Source: Phycisphaerales bacterium (lineage in GTDB: Bacteria > Planctomycetota > Phycisphaerae > UBA1845 > Fen-1342). Taken from it: a DNA stretch of 64,000 nt. Position 1 is the first letter of the stretch. Every line of letters begins with the position of its first letter. Both the position numbers and the translations under genes were made by a program. The notes under the pieces were generated by a model that was not told the DNA's origin, did no database searches, and worked only from the letters and a program-made list of their open reading frames with translations. The stretch spans positions 558,001 through 622,000 of the forward strand of contig JADJWG010000001.1 of NCBI GenBank assembly GCA_016716475.1. Direction: 5' to 3'. Positions 43,267 to 52,992 of the stretch are shown here, in pieces.

Positions 43267-44718
43267 ATGAAGCCGCATGCGCTGGATAGAAAACTGCGGC
43301 GACGTGCCCGCCACAGCCGGTCTGGCTTCAGTCTGGCTGAACTGATGATTGCGCTGGCAATCCTTGCGATGGGTCTGCTGGTCATCGGAGCGGCATTGCC
43401 GCTGGGCATTCGCTACACGCGCGAGACCGTGAACATGGCCGAAGGTCAGGCCGCGGTGGACCACGGTCTGGACCTGCTGGCACAGAACCTGGTGCTGCAT
43501 CGCACGGTACTCGACCACAATGACAACCCCATCCGGGTACCCGTCATCTTCCAGCCGCGCGATGCGAACGGGCGACTGATCGATGCAAAGGGCAACCCGG
43601 TTGCCGCCGGTGAATGGGCCCCGCGCGAGGGCTGGTGGGAACCCCTGCTGAAGGTTCGTCCCATTTTCGTGCACAGCATCCGCGGCGGGCTCGGCGGCGG
43701 CAACCCGGGCGACGAGTACCGCCCGTACAGCAACAACTTCTTGTGCAACGAGATCGCGGCCCGCTGGTGGCTGCAAAGTGTCGGACTCACCCCTTCACCC
43801 TCGAGCCAGTGGCTGCGCGAGGTTGATTTCCAGGGTTGGATGGGCGCCGCGCTGCCCTGTGTGGCTACGGTGTTTCCCCCGGTGCCGGCCGATCCGTGGC
43901 CGGCCAACGCGGCCCTCACAACTTCCTGGAACACCAACATCTACCAGCGTCGTCCCGTGCTGGCGACGTCCTCCAGCGGAAGCTGGCCCGCCGGGGCGGA
44001 GACGCGCAAGGCGCTCGATGAGCGTCGTATCGTTTACACCGCCCTCTATCGCCGCGTCTCCTACGCGCGCGGTGCCGACCCCACCTTGTACGAAGTGGTG
44101 GTGGTGGCGGCCCGCCTCCCGAGTCAGGAATCCCGGTTCCTGCACCAGGCGCCGCAGAATGCCGGCACGAACATGAACACCAACTACCTGTCGGACGGTG
44201 GCAGCGTCGCCCCGACGCCGTGGCTGGTGACCTTTCAGCAGTTGCCGGTTCCGCCATCGTCTTTCTACGAAGGCGCCAGCCGCGCCCCGCGTGATGCGCT
44301 CGCCAACAACCCGCCGCCCGAACTGAAGTTCATCGCCAGCCGCGCGATCGGCGACCTCATCCCGCCCGGGAGTCTGCTCATCCCCGCGGTGAACGACCGC
44401 AACCCCACGAGTCTCGACGCGTCGCCCGGCACGGAGATCCAACTGGCGGGCTTTGTCCCCCACGCGCCGGATGTCTTGCCGATCTACGAGGTCACACGGC
44501 GCGAACTGACCGCCGGCAACCGTTGGGAGATCGTCGTCCGCAACAACCGCTTCTATCCGTGGATCAACGAGGCCGAGGGTGCAACGAATCTCAACTGGCC
44601 GGTCTGGATCATTCCGCCGGCGGTAACCGAGTTCCGCAACAACAGTCCCGTCTACCCCGATACCTCGCCGATCGTCGCCTGGGGCCGGCGCGTCGTGCCA
44701 TTGCGGGAGGTCCCCTGA
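43267..44718 (+). CDS. Prepilin-like protein 4 (canonical Gly at cleavage site)
   Basis: The 483-residue protein has a 22-residue basic leader, then SGFSLAELMIALAILAMGLLVIGAALP. This is the only one of the five with Gly before Phe, the residue normally needed by prepilin peptidase. The motif (with Ser-Leu-Ala-Glu) resembles the GspI/GspJ minor pseudopilins. GAGG lies eleven bases before the ATG at 43267. The remaining 430 residues are unique. Its stop overlaps the next start by one base (TGATG). Confidence 0.87.
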   Translation: MKPHALDRKLRRRARHSRSGFSLAELMIALAILAMGLLVIGAALPLGIRYTRETVNMAEGQAAVDHGLDLLAQNLVLHRTVLDHNDNPIRVPVIFQPRDANGRLIDAKGNPVAAGEWAPREGWWEPLLKVRPIFVHSIRGGLGGGNPGDEYRPYSNNFLCNEIAARWWLQSVGLTPSPSSQWLREVDFQGWMGAALPCVATVFPPVPADPWPANAALTTSWNTNIYQRRPVLATSSSGSWPAGAETRKALDERRIVYTALYRRVSYARGADPTLYEVVVVAARLPSQESRFLHQAPQNAGTNMNTNYLSDGGSVAPTPWLVTFQQLPVPPSSFYEGASRAPRDALANNPPPELKFIASRAIGDLIPPGSLLIPAVNDRNPTSLDASPGTEIQLAGFVPHAPDVLPIYEVTRRELTAGNRWEIVVRNNRFYPWINEAEGATNLNWPVWIIPPAVTEFRNNSPVYPDTSPIVAWGRRVVPLREVP

Positions 44719-46103
44719 TGGCTGCCGGCCGAAGTGGCATGCGCCGGGCATTCACACTCGTGGAACTGCTCGTCTCGCTCGCGGTGCTGACGATCGCCAT
44801 GACGGCCGTCGCCACCGTCTTTGCGGTCACGACACGGACCGCCTCGCAGGCCGCCGCTTATTCGGAAGTGCAGAACTGGACGCGCCAGTTCCTGCGCCAG
44901 ATCCAGGAAGACCTGCGGCACGTCGATCCTGCCGCGGGCCCGCTCATTCTGCACGGCCGCAAACAGGCGGCCTACCTTACGGCTGCCGATCGCGAAGCCG
45001 GTCGCTACTACCGGGAGCTCGTTGGCAACCGCAGTCTGGCGGAGGGCTACGACCCGGCCTACAACCCCGTCGAGAACGCCCAGTACAGCGACCCGCGCAT
45101 CGATCTACTCGCCTTCGTCACGCAGCGCCCGCTGGCGTCGCAGGCACCGGCGCTGAATGCGGACGCAAACGACCCCTATCTCAACGGAGTGCGGTTTGCG
45201 CCGAACTTCGTGGTCTACGGTCATGCGGCGCGCGGCCAAGCCCAATGGAACGGCAGCAATTACGATTGGCCGGATCTCGGCAGTCTGGAGCACATCGCGA
45301 GCGTGCCACAGAACACGCCGAGTCCGCTGCCGGCCAATCAGTGGCACCTGGCGCGGCGCTCGACAATTCTTCGTTATGCCTTCAACCAGACGATCGTCAA
45401 CAACGCCGGCGACCGCGAGCGGTTGTCCCTCGGCGCCGCAACGAACAATCTGCCGGGCGATGTGCTCGACTTCGACCTGCCCATGCTCAACTACGAGCTG
45501 GGACCCGTCTTCGGCCGGAATGGCGCCCTGCGCGACCCGTATACGCCGTCCGAGTGGACCTTCATTCAGCAGAAGTTCGACCGCTTGATGTATGTCGACA
45601 CGAACCCCGGGCGGAATCGCCACTTCGCGACCGTGCTCGACGAAGTCCCGCTCGAGCTGCAGAGCAATCTCGCGGTCCATATGCTGCCGGGCTGTGCCTG
45701 GTTCCAGGTCGAGTTCCTCATGCCCGAGGATCCGCGGAACAGCGTGGTCTATTCCTCCCCCCGGCCGAACAACGAGAATTACAGCCGCCGATCGGATATG
45801 CCGCGCTGGATGTCCATCGAACCCGACCGTACCTACGTTTTTGTACCCGACAGTGAGGAGAATCGACTGCTGATTGCGGCGCAACGTGGGAGCGACGGTC
45901 GGCCGTTGAATCGTTTGCTGCAATTTGGCCGACTCGACCAGCAGACCGAGGCGCCCCATACTTCGCCGGACGGGGCCTTGGAGCAGCGTATTATCCGGAC
46001 TTGGCCATATGCACTTCGCATTACAGTGCGGGTAGTCGATGCCCGTGGTCGGCTCGACCCATCACAAGCCATCGTCCGCAGTGTCGTGCACAGGTTCGAG
46101 TGA
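44718..46103 (+). CDS. Prepilin-like protein 5 (GspJ-like, Ala at cleavage site)
   Basis: The 461-residue protein has the short leader AAGRSGMRR followed by AFTLVELLVSLAVLTIAMTAV, with Ala before Phe and Glu at position 5. The continuation VFAVTTRTASQAAAYSEVQNWTRQFLRQIQEDLR resembles GspJ, the minor pseudopilin with a long loop-rich domain. The start overlaps the stop of prepilin 4 (TGATG). It precedes the giant GspK-like gene by 278 bases (46104-46381), in which I see no feature. Confidence 0.85.
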   Translation: MAAGRSGMRRAFTLVELLVSLAVLTIAMTAVATVFAVTTRTASQAAAYSEVQNWTRQFLRQIQEDLRHVDPAAGPLILHGRKQAAYLTAADREAGRYYRELVGNRSLAEGYDPAYNPVENAQYSDPRIDLLAFVTQRPLASQAPALNADANDPYLNGVRFAPNFVVYGHAARGQAQWNGSNYDWPDLGSLEHIASVPQNTPSPLPANQWHLARRSTILRYAFNQTIVNNAGDRERLSLGAATNNLPGDVLDFDLPMLNYELGPVFGRNGALRDPYTPSEWTFIQQKFDRLMYVDTNPGRNRHFATVLDEVPLELQSNLAVHMLPGCAWFQVEFLMPEDPRNSVVYSSPRPNNENYSRRSDMPRWMSIEPDRTYVFVPDSEENRLLIAAQRGSDGRPLNRLLQFGRLDQQTEAPHTSPDGALEQRIIRTWPYALRITVRVVDARGRLDPSQAIVRSVVHRFE

Positions 46104-46381
46104 TCGGAACGTGGAATTCGGACCCGCGGGCGGTCCCCGCCGCTCGGGGCCGGGCCCTGCTGGCTCGCCGCACCGAATCACAAGTCAGTTCAATACAAGA
46201 CGTTGCAGAAGGTTGGTGCAGGAAACTTTGGACCTTGACCCTCCTGCTCACAATGCAGCGCTGTAGAAGTAAGGTCGGTTGCCCGCGCGGGCCTGCTACC
46301 CCGCCGGGTGCCCGCCCGAGCAAATTGGCAGGCGAACAGCACTAGGATTGGCGGCACCGGCCGCCCCCGCTCAGGTGACGC

Positions 46382-49300
46382 ATGCAGTTGTTCGTGAAAC
46401 CTACTCGCCGCCGCGGCACGGTCCTGCTGATGATCGTCGGGCTCCTCGCGATGCTCTTCGTCATCGTCTCGGCCTACATCCTCCTCGCGTTCTTCGACCG
46501 CGAGCGGGAGCGCCTCAGCGCCCGCGGCGACCGCGTTGAGGAAATGGCCCAGGGCGTGGTGGACCTCGTGGCCGCGCACATCCGCGGTCCCGCCGGTCAG
46601 CCGGGTGCCGGTGTCATCGGGCGCGCTTACCACCAGACGCCCGCGTATGAATTTGCGATCGATTCGAACACGAAGGTGCTCGTCGGCGATCCGTGGCGTG
46701 CCGCACCGGAGCCCGTACGCAACCCGACGCGCGATTGGCGGCTGAATGGGCCTCTGTACCCCGAGGATATGCGCTATGGTGCCGTGACGAGTCTGGCCGC
46801 AGAGCCCGGTGGTGCCCGTCGCACGTCCGACCTCATGCGGAACATCGGCCGCACCGGCACCTCCGAACCATGGACGGAAGTGCTCGCCCGCCCGGGCGAT
46901 GCCAGCAACCTGCTCGCCGCGAACCGCCCCAGCCCCGACGCCGTCGGCAATGCCCGCTATCCCGAGATGGATGCGACGGGCGACGGCATTCCCGATGCCC
47001 TGTTCGCGGGTTCCGCCCCGGCGACGGAGATCGTGAACGCAATCGCCGGCCGGCTCGCCACGGCGAGCGGGCTTGACCCGGCGCGCATCAACGTAAACCC
47101 GAATCCGAGTGTCAACGTCGATGAAATGACGTTGCGCTATCGGCAGTTCGACCGCTCGGCGCAGCTCGTGGTGCCGGTGCGGGTCGTACCCCACGGCGGC
47201 ATGCTGCAACTCACCGGTCCCGCCGATGCCGCCCGCGCGCAGTTTCCTGGCGGGTTCAACATCGGCGCGCTGTCGACGCAGTGGAACTATGGCTTCACCG
47301 GCCACATGTTCGACTGGCTGCGCAATTCGCGCGACGGCGGCACGCTGTTCACGGACCTGCAACTGCTGAACATGCACCGCTCGGCCGAGGCGATTGAACC
47401 GATTCTGCGCGGTCGCGGCATGCTGCCGCCGGCGCGGGATGAGCTGGTGCCGGAAGCGCTGCTCGATCTGCAGAATCGCTATCCGTACACGTTCAATGTC
47501 TTCCGGAACGGTGGCCGGCCGGAGCCGTCACAGCGTTTCAACCTGGCGAGCGGGGACGACTGGATCGCCTGGGCCGCCGCGGCGGCGGTCGATCCGTACC
47601 GCTACAACCGCTACGTGCGCACCGGGCTGGCGAATCCGCGCGCGCAGTACGCCGCGCGGCAGGCCTTCACGTTGTACAACTACAGCGATGAGCTGGCGCG
47701 GGTCTTTCCGTCCAATTATGCCCAGGACACGCTCCTGGGCCTGCCGCCTTCCCTGCGGCCCGGGACCGTGAAGTTCCCGCTGTGGCGCCTGGCAAATGCA
47801 TTCAATGCGAGCAATGCGCGCTTCATCGCCAGCAACGACAATGCCTACGACGGGCTCGAGGTGACGCGCGACCTGCTGCGCTACTACCACGAGATGCTGA
47901 AAGGGCACAACAGCACGAGCTTCAAGACGCTTGTCGGTACCGGCAATGCCCGCGTGCAGCACGCCGCCATGCTGGCGGTGAACACGCTCGCCTTCGCCGC
48001 CCCGCGCGACAACGCGGGCCACCCCGACGCGCCCTATGCCATCCGCGGGAACCACGTTTACGTCGGCTACACGCCGCAGCCCTTCATCTCGCGGGTCGTC
48101 GTCTACAACAAGCCAACCTCCTCGTCCGACGGCCCGACGCAGACGGTCCGGCCGGCGGTGGCCCTCGCATTCGAGCTGTACAACCCCTACGACTCCCAGC
48201 CGGGTTCCACGGCGACCGACCTGCAGCTCGACCTGACGCGCTACGCCATCAGCATCAACGACCAGTTCGACCCCATCGGCGAGCGCCCCCAGTTCACCCG
48301 CTTGCACCGGCTGAGCGAGCACCTGCCCGCAACGCGGATGCCCGGCCGCTCGTTCGTCGTACTCGCGGTGAACAACACCTCGAATACGTTCTTCGACACG
48401 CTGCCGAACGTTGCCGGCCGCATCTCCGAGGAGATCCCCTACCGGAACGCCGGGGCGCGCATCCGGGTGAAGCTGTGGCGGCAGGCCGAATCGCTCCGCA
48501 CCTTGCTGCCCGAATACGACGGTTGGTACCAGGTCGACGAGATGGAGCTCCGCTCGGGCGATGCCAACATCCCCGATACCGAAGTGGACCCGCAGATCGA
48601 GTGGTCACTCGACATGCGGCGTGACATGCGCTTCGACCCGTGGCTCGGGCAGCGGGCGGGCCGACCCGCGCGCTGGCGCATGGTCGTCGCGTTCCCGCCG
48701 GACAACCTCAATCTCAACGCCTCGGCGAGCGCCCCCATTGGGCCGGCCACGGCGCTGGGGACCGGCCATGGCAACGCGATCGACGGCCTGCCGTCCAATG
48801 CAACCCCGGGCCCGAGCATCCCGTTGTACACGATGAACGCGGGTCTCAGTCCGATCCCGATTCATGGCGCGTGGCGCCCGGCGTCTTTCCCGACGCTCGG
48901 CTTTCTCCACCTTGTGCCGCGGGTATCGCACATCATCACGGTCGACGGCGGCAGTGTGGCCCAACATCCCGCCCCGAAGCTGCTGTATGAGCTGTTGGAG
49001 AACTATTACGGCAACGAGAACGGCCTCAGCGGCCCCGTCTATCCGGCGGACTTCGGCTTCATGCCGGTGCTCGACAATCGGCAGGAACCCGCATCAGGGA
49101 CTTTCATCGGCAACGACCGGGTACCCTGGGGCATGCTGGTGCACGACACCTTCACGCTGTTCGACGTAGACGGGGGCTACACGAATCAGCGCGTCGATCC
49201 GTACCGTATCCCCGGCCGGATCGACATCAACGTCGCCCCGTGGCACGTGCTCGCCGAATTGCCGATGGTCGGCCCGGCCGCCCGGCCGTTTGATCCGACG

Positions 49301-50119
49301 GCGCGGCTGCCTTTGAATTTCAACCTGCCGAACAACCAGGTCATCCCGCCGTGGTTCTGGGATCCTGATTCCGGGATTCTGGCCGGCGAAGGGTATGACG
49401 GGCAGGCGCGCTTCCCGGCGCTGCAAGCTTTCACTTTCCCGCGCACCCCGCTCGTGCTCGGTTCGGGCGAGGGGCTGCGTCTGGGACCAGTGCTGGCGCA
49501 GGCCGCGGCGGCGTACCGCGATCGCATGCAGTATGCCTCCGCCCTCGATACGCAGGACGGCGTGCCCGACGGCCGGATTGCGTACGCCCATGCGCGCGGC
49601 TACTCGCTCTATGGCTACCGGGCGCAGGCCCAGACCGGCGTGAACTACGGTCCGATCCGCGGCGCCACGTACGATCCGGATGATCCGAACCTGCGGGACA
49701 GCGGCCTGCCACCCTCCACGGCGGCGCGCGGTTTCCTCACCGTCGGCGAGTTGCTGAACGTGATCGGCATCGACGGCTACGAGAAGGACCAGCAGGGAGC
49801 CCTGCTGACCTATGGCCCGATCGCGGGCGGCGATTATCTCAAGGCCGTCAGCCGCCTGATGCTGCTCGACACGCTGTTCCTGACGACGCGGAGCAACGTG
49901 TTCACCGTGTATACCACGCTGTACGATCGCGAGAATCCGCAGGCCAGCGTACGGGTGCAGGTCACGCTCGACCGCACGAACACCCTGCCGCGCGTGATCG
50001 AGCGCGACAGCGACAACGATGGCATCGTGGACGAGTTCGTCGTGCTTCAGAATGACGGCCTGCCGCAGGCGATCGGGGCCCGGCAGGTGTCGTACTTCAA
50101 CACGCGGTTCGACCAGTAG
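46382..50119 (+). CDS. Giant GspK-like minor pseudopilin (1245 residues)
   Basis: The protein begins with a basic leader and RRRGTVLLMIVGLLAMLFVIVSAYILLAF, matching the GspK start, where the motif lacks the usual Glu5. Near residue 945 IDINVAPWHVLAELP matches the GspK helix-hairpin signature, and LTVGELLNVIGI near 1120 is also typical. Residues about 1205-1215 (RDSDNDGIVDEF) form a calcium-binding-like Asp-rich loop. True GspK proteins are about 320 residues; this one is four times longer, with large unique insertions between 60 and 940. It would sit at the tip of the pseudopilus. It is the last gene of the operon and has its own terminator. Confidence 0.8.
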   Translation: MQLFVKPTRRRGTVLLMIVGLLAMLFVIVSAYILLAFFDRERERLSARGDRVEEMAQGVVDLVAAHIRGPAGQPGAGVIGRAYHQTPAYEFAIDSNTKVLVGDPWRAAPEPVRNPTRDWRLNGPLYPEDMRYGAVTSLAAEPGGARRTSDLMRNIGRTGTSEPWTEVLARPGDASNLLAANRPSPDAVGNARYPEMDATGDGIPDALFAGSAPATEIVNAIAGRLATASGLDPARINVNPNPSVNVDEMTLRYRQFDRSAQLVVPVRVVPHGGMLQLTGPADAARAQFPGGFNIGALSTQWNYGFTGHMFDWLRNSRDGGTLFTDLQLLNMHRSAEAIEPILRGRGMLPPARDELVPEALLDLQNRYPYTFNVFRNGGRPEPSQRFNLASGDDWIAWAAAAAVDPYRYNRYVRTGLANPRAQYAARQAFTLYNYSDELARVFPSNYAQDTLLGLPPSLRPGTVKFPLWRLANAFNASNARFIASNDNAYDGLEVTRDLLRYYHEMLKGHNSTSFKTLVGTGNARVQHAAMLAVNTLAFAAPRDNAGHPDAPYAIRGNHVYVGYTPQPFISRVVVYNKPTSSSDGPTQTVRPAVALAFELYNPYDSQPGSTATDLQLDLTRYAISINDQFDPIGERPQFTRLHRLSEHLPATRMPGRSFVVLAVNNTSNTFFDTLPNVAGRISEEIPYRNAGARIRVKLWRQAESLRTLLPEYDGWYQVDEMELRSGDANIPDTEVDPQIEWSLDMRRDMRFDPWLGQRAGRPARWRMVVAFPPDNLNLNASASAPIGPATALGTGHGNAIDGLPSNATPGPSIPLYTMNAGLSPIPIHGAWRPASFPTLGFLHLVPRVSHIITVDGGSVAQHPAPKLLYELLENYYGNENGLSGPVYPADFGFMPVLDNRQEPASGTFIGNDRVPWGMLVHDTFTLFDVDGGYTNQRVDPYRIPGRIDINVAPWHVLAELPMVGPAARPFDPTARLPLNFNLPNNQVIPPWFWDPDSGILAGEGYDGQARFPALQAFTFPRTPLVLGSGEGLRLGPVLAQAAAAYRDRMQYASALDTQDGVPDGRIAYAHARGYSLYGYRAQAQTGVNYGPIRGATYDPDDPNLRDSGLPPSTAARGFLTVGELLNVIGIDGYEKDQQGALLTYGPIAGGDYLKAVSRLMLLDTLFLTTRSNVFTVYTTLYDRENPQASVRVQVTLDRTNTLPRVIERDSDNDGIVDEFVVLQNDGLPQAIGARQVSYFNTRFDQ

Positions 50120-50185
50120 GCGCTCCGAGCTCTCTGCCTCCTGTGGCGCGCGGTTCCCTGCAAACGGAGGGGACCGCACGCGACA

Positions 50186-50226
50186 CGCGACCGTTGGCTG
50201 CGCTGGCCGGCGGTCGCGTCCTTTTT
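50186..50226 (+). terminator. Rho-independent terminator of the secretion/pilus operon
   Basis: An 8-base stem, CGCGACCG (50186-50193) with CGGTCGCG (50211-50218), is followed by TCCTTTTT, 67 bases beyond the GspK-like stop. A 16-base exact direct repeat (GGAGGGGACCGCACGC, at 50166 and 50229) brackets it. Confidence 0.7.
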
Positions 50227-50347
50227 GGGGAGGGGACCGCACGCAACACACACCCGCACGGCCTCGCTGGCCGCCGCGCCTCACCGTGGCTACCCTGTTC
50301 CTTTGTTCTCGTGTGCCCAGTTTCCGGTGACCGTCGCGAGTTCGCCC

Positions 50348-51097
50348 GTGTCCGTGTCCCCCTGCATCCTGGCGATCGAAACCTCCACCCGGGCCGGCGG
50401 GGTAGCCCTGCGGACCGGTCGCGGGGCGGTGCTGACGCGGGCCTTGTCCCCCGTTCAGCGCCACGCCGCTGAGCTTTTCCCGGCCATCGCCACCCTGCTG
50501 CGCGACGTCGGGGCCCGCCCGGTGGACATCGAACTACTGTGCTACTCCGCGGGACCGGGCAGCTTCACGGGTTTACGCATCGGTGCGACCGTGGCGCGCC
50601 TGTGGCGGCTGGCCACCGGGTGCCGTGTCGTCGCGGTCTCGACCCTGGCAGTCATTGCACAAAATGCGCTGCCACACACACGCCCGGGCACACCACTCCG
50701 CGTACTGCTCGACGCCCGCCAAGGCCTGGTCTTCGCGGCCTGCTACACAGCGTCCGCGGAAGGCATGCTCACCGCCACCGAACCACCGGCGTTACTGCCA
50801 TGGGCCGATTGGCGCAGCCGGCTGATTCCGGGTGACGCCGTGCTCGGGGAGGGCTTGGAGCGGCACGCCAGCGAACTGGTGGAGAGCGGCGCAGCCCTCC
50901 TGCCCGTGAGCACCTGGGGCCCGCAAGCCGAAGCCCTGCTGACCCTCGCGCTGGCCGAAGCCGCGGCCGGGCGCTACCGCACAGGGCAGGAAATCCTGCC
51001 GGATTACCTCCGCCGCCCGGAGTGCGAGGAGGTCTATGAGCAGCGGCGGGCCACGGCGCGGGCCCGGCGCAACCCCACCGGAAACCAGGGAACGTAG
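50348..51097 (+). CDS. tsaB: tRNA threonylcarbamoyladenosine biosynthesis protein TsaB
   Basis: The 249-residue protein is a TsaB, an ASKHA-fold partner of TsaD in making t6A on ANN-decoding tRNAs. The signature ILAIETSTRAGGVAL at the start and YSAGPGSFTGLRIGATVARLWR at about residue 60-80 are diagnostic, with AVSTLAVIAQ following. No ATG precedes the ILAIETS strand; a GTG at 50348 (or 50354) gives the family start. The C-terminal part carries PDYLRRPECEE. It lies 87 bases before nuoA, which has its own promoter. Confidence 0.92.
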   Translation: MSVSPCILAIETSTRAGGVALRTGRGAVLTRALSPVQRHAAELFPAIATLLRDVGARPVDIELLCYSAGPGSFTGLRIGATVARLWRLATGCRVVAVSTLAVIAQNALPHTRPGTPLRVLLDARQGLVFAACYTASAEGMLTATEPPALLPWADWRSRLIPGDAVLGEGLERHASELVESGAALLPVSTWGPQAEALLTLALAEAAAGRYRTGQEILPDYLRRPECEEVYEQRRATARARRNPTGNQGT

Positions 51098-51148
51098 CCG
51101 TCCCCGGCTGCCCGTCGGGCGCCAATCCTTTCGCGCTTGGTGCGCGCG

Positions 51149-51177
51149 TTGCAGGTACCGGCTGCGCCGCATAGACT
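51149..51177 (+). promoter_or_regulatory. Promoter giving a leaderless nuoA transcript
   Basis: TTGCAG (51149-51154), a 17-base spacer and TAGACT (51172-51177) are followed after seven bases by the nuoA ATG (51185). No ribosome site lies before it. Confidence 0.5.
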
Positions 51178-51184
51178 CAGGCAC

Positions 51185-51637
51185 ATGATGCTCGCCACAC
51201 TTGTAACAACACCGCTTGCATCCGAGGGCTACGCCCACGCCGGGCTGCTGCTTCTCGTGGCAACCGTGCTGGCCATCGGGATGGTGGTCGCGAGTCTGCT
51301 GCTCGGGCCGCGCCGCACCGGCCCCGTGAAGAACGCGACCTACGAATCGGGCATGGAGCCGATGGGCGATACCCGTCGGCGGTTCAGCGTCCGATTCTAC
51401 CTGATCGCGGTGCTGTTTCTGATATTCGACGTGGAAATCGTCTTCCTCTACCCCTGGGGCGTCCTGGCTCCCCGCCTGCACGCCGAAGCCGGCAGCGCCC
51501 ACGCGGCCTGGGCCGGTCAGATGGCGGCGGCGGGCTACGGTCCGATGTACATGCTGACGGCGATCGGAATCTTCTTCGCGCTGCTCCTGGTCGGCTTTGT
51601 CTACGAGTGGCGCCGCGGGGTGTTCAAATGGAATTGA
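51185..51637 (+). CDS. nuoA: NADH-quinone oxidoreductase subunit A
   Basis: The 150-residue membrane subunit has three transmembrane helices (about residues 17-38, 75-95 and 120-142) and the conserved loop NATYESGMEPMGDTRRRFSVRFYLIAVLFLIFDVEIVFLYPW, the NuoA signature. It is at the quinone end of complex I. The first ATG (51185) is used; a second follows directly. It overlaps nuoB by 10 bases. It is the first of nine nuo genes here, with a likely leaderless start. Confidence 0.97.
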   Translation: MMLATLVTTPLASEGYAHAGLLLLVATVLAIGMVVASLLLGPRRTGPVKNATYESGMEPMGDTRRRFSVRFYLIAVLFLIFDVEIVFLYPWGVLAPRLHAEAGSAHAAWAGQMAAAGYGPMYMLTAIGIFFALLLVGFVYEWRRGVFKWN

Positions 51638-52230
51638 AGCGTGCAGCCGAGCTGACAAATGCGGACCTGCCGGGCGACGTGACGCTCTCGCGACTCGATG
51701 CGGCGACAGATCTCATCAAGAAGCACGGCATCAATTGGGTACGACGCAACAGTCTCTGGCCGATGCCCTTCGGCACGGCCTGCTGTGGCATTGAGTTGAT
51801 GGCGACCGCCTCCAGCCGGTACGACATCTCGCGCTTTGGCGCCGAAGCCATGCGCTTCACGCCGCGGCAGTGCGACCTGCTGATCTGCGCCGGCCGCGTC
51901 GCCATGAAGATGATGCCCGTCCTGCAGAAGATCTACGTGCAGATGACCGAGCCGAAGTGGGTGATCTCGATGGGGGCTTGCGCCTCTACCGGCGGAGTGT
52001 TTGACACGTACGCCGTCGTGCAGGGCATCGACCAGTTCCTGCCGGTGGACGTGTACGTGCCGGGGTGCCCGCCGCGGCCGGAAACCCTGCTCGAAGGCAT
52101 CATGCTGATTCAGAAGATCGTCAGCGCCGACGGCGTGAAGTCGAGCGCCGAGCGTGGCCGTGGGCTGGGCCTGACGGTGCAACCGGCGCGACAGCCGCAG
52201 GTCGAACTGGGCGCGGGCTTCGGCAACTGA
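51628..52230 (+). CDS. nuoB: NADH-quinone oxidoreductase subunit B
   Basis: The 200-residue subunit holds the N2 [4Fe-4S] cluster next to the quinone site. Ligands are in FGTACCGIELM, GACASTGGVFDTYAVVQG and VPGCPPRPETLLEGIM. The hydrophobic-acidic N-terminus and the C-terminal extension (about 35 residues, Arg/Gln-rich) differ from E. coli. The ATG at 51628 lies within the end of nuoA (10-base overlap), so they are coupled. nuoC follows after 31 bases. Confidence 0.98.
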   Translation: MELKRAAELTNADLPGDVTLSRLDAATDLIKKHGINWVRRNSLWPMPFGTACCGIELMATASSRYDISRFGAEAMRFTPRQCDLLICAGRVAMKMMPVLQKIYVQMTEPKWVISMGACASTGGVFDTYAVVQGIDQFLPVDVYVPGCPPRPETLLEGIMLIQKIVSADGVKSSAERGRGLGLTVQPARQPQVELGAGFGN

Positions 52231-52261
52231 TTCCGGAGCGGCAGGCAGTAGAAGGTGGAAC

Positions 52262-52801
52262 ATGGCGACGGGCGATGTGATCTCGGCACTCCAGGAGCGC
52301 TTCCCCGAACTGGGACTCGCGGGGCAGCCGCTGGTGACGTACCTCGACGGGCGCGGGTCGGACCAGTGTTGTGTGCGTGTTCCGGCAGAACACCTGCTGG
52401 CGGTGGCGCGCTTCCTGTATGACGATCCCCGCTGCCGCTTTGAGCAACTGGCGGACCTGACGTGCGTGGACTACCTGAACTACCCCGATCCGGCGTGCGA
52501 GGACCGCTTCGGAGTGACCTACTGCCTGCTCAGCCACACGCACAACCAGCGGCTCTGGCTCAAGGTGTTCGTGAACGACCCGCAGCCCACCGTGCCCAGC
52601 GTGACCGGTCTCTGGCGCGGGGCCGAGTGGCCGGAGCGCGAAGTGTGGGACATGTTCGGCGTGCGATTTGAAGGGCATCCGGACCTGCGCCGCATCCTGC
52701 TGCCGCAGAATTTCAAGGATTTCCCCCTGCGCAAGGACTACCCCCTGCACGGAAAAGGGGAGCGCGAAGATTTCGAGGTCATCACGCGCGAGAGTGCGTG
52801 A
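52262..52801 (+). CDS. nuoC: NADH-quinone oxidoreductase subunit C
   Basis: The 179-residue peripheral-arm subunit has the 30-kDa motif near residue 118: GAEWPEREVWDMFGVRFEGHPDLRRILLP, then FPLRKDYPLHG. NuoC and NuoD are separate here, unlike the fused E. coli protein. The gap of 191 bases to nuoD (52802-52992) is unusual for this operon; I see no gene in it. Confidence 0.97.
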   Translation: MATGDVISALQERFPELGLAGQPLVTYLDGRGSDQCCVRVPAEHLLAVARFLYDDPRCRFEQLADLTCVDYLNYPDPACEDRFGVTYCLLSHTHNQRLWLKVFVNDPQPTVPSVTGLWRGAEWPEREVWDMFGVRFEGHPDLRRILLPQNFKDFPLRKDYPLHGKGEREDFEVITRESA

Positions 52802-52992
52802 GGCGTGCAAGTTACCGGCCGGCGGAAACGTCGGTCGGCTGCGATCTACCGCACCGCCAGCCGAAACCCCAGCGGTAGTTGGAGGGACGGCGGGTGTCGT
52901 AGCCCGGCCCACCACCGGCGTGACGGCTTCGGGAAGCAGCGCGTGTGCGTGACCGCATCGAGAGAGCAGGCGCGACCTGCGGAGATGCTGCA

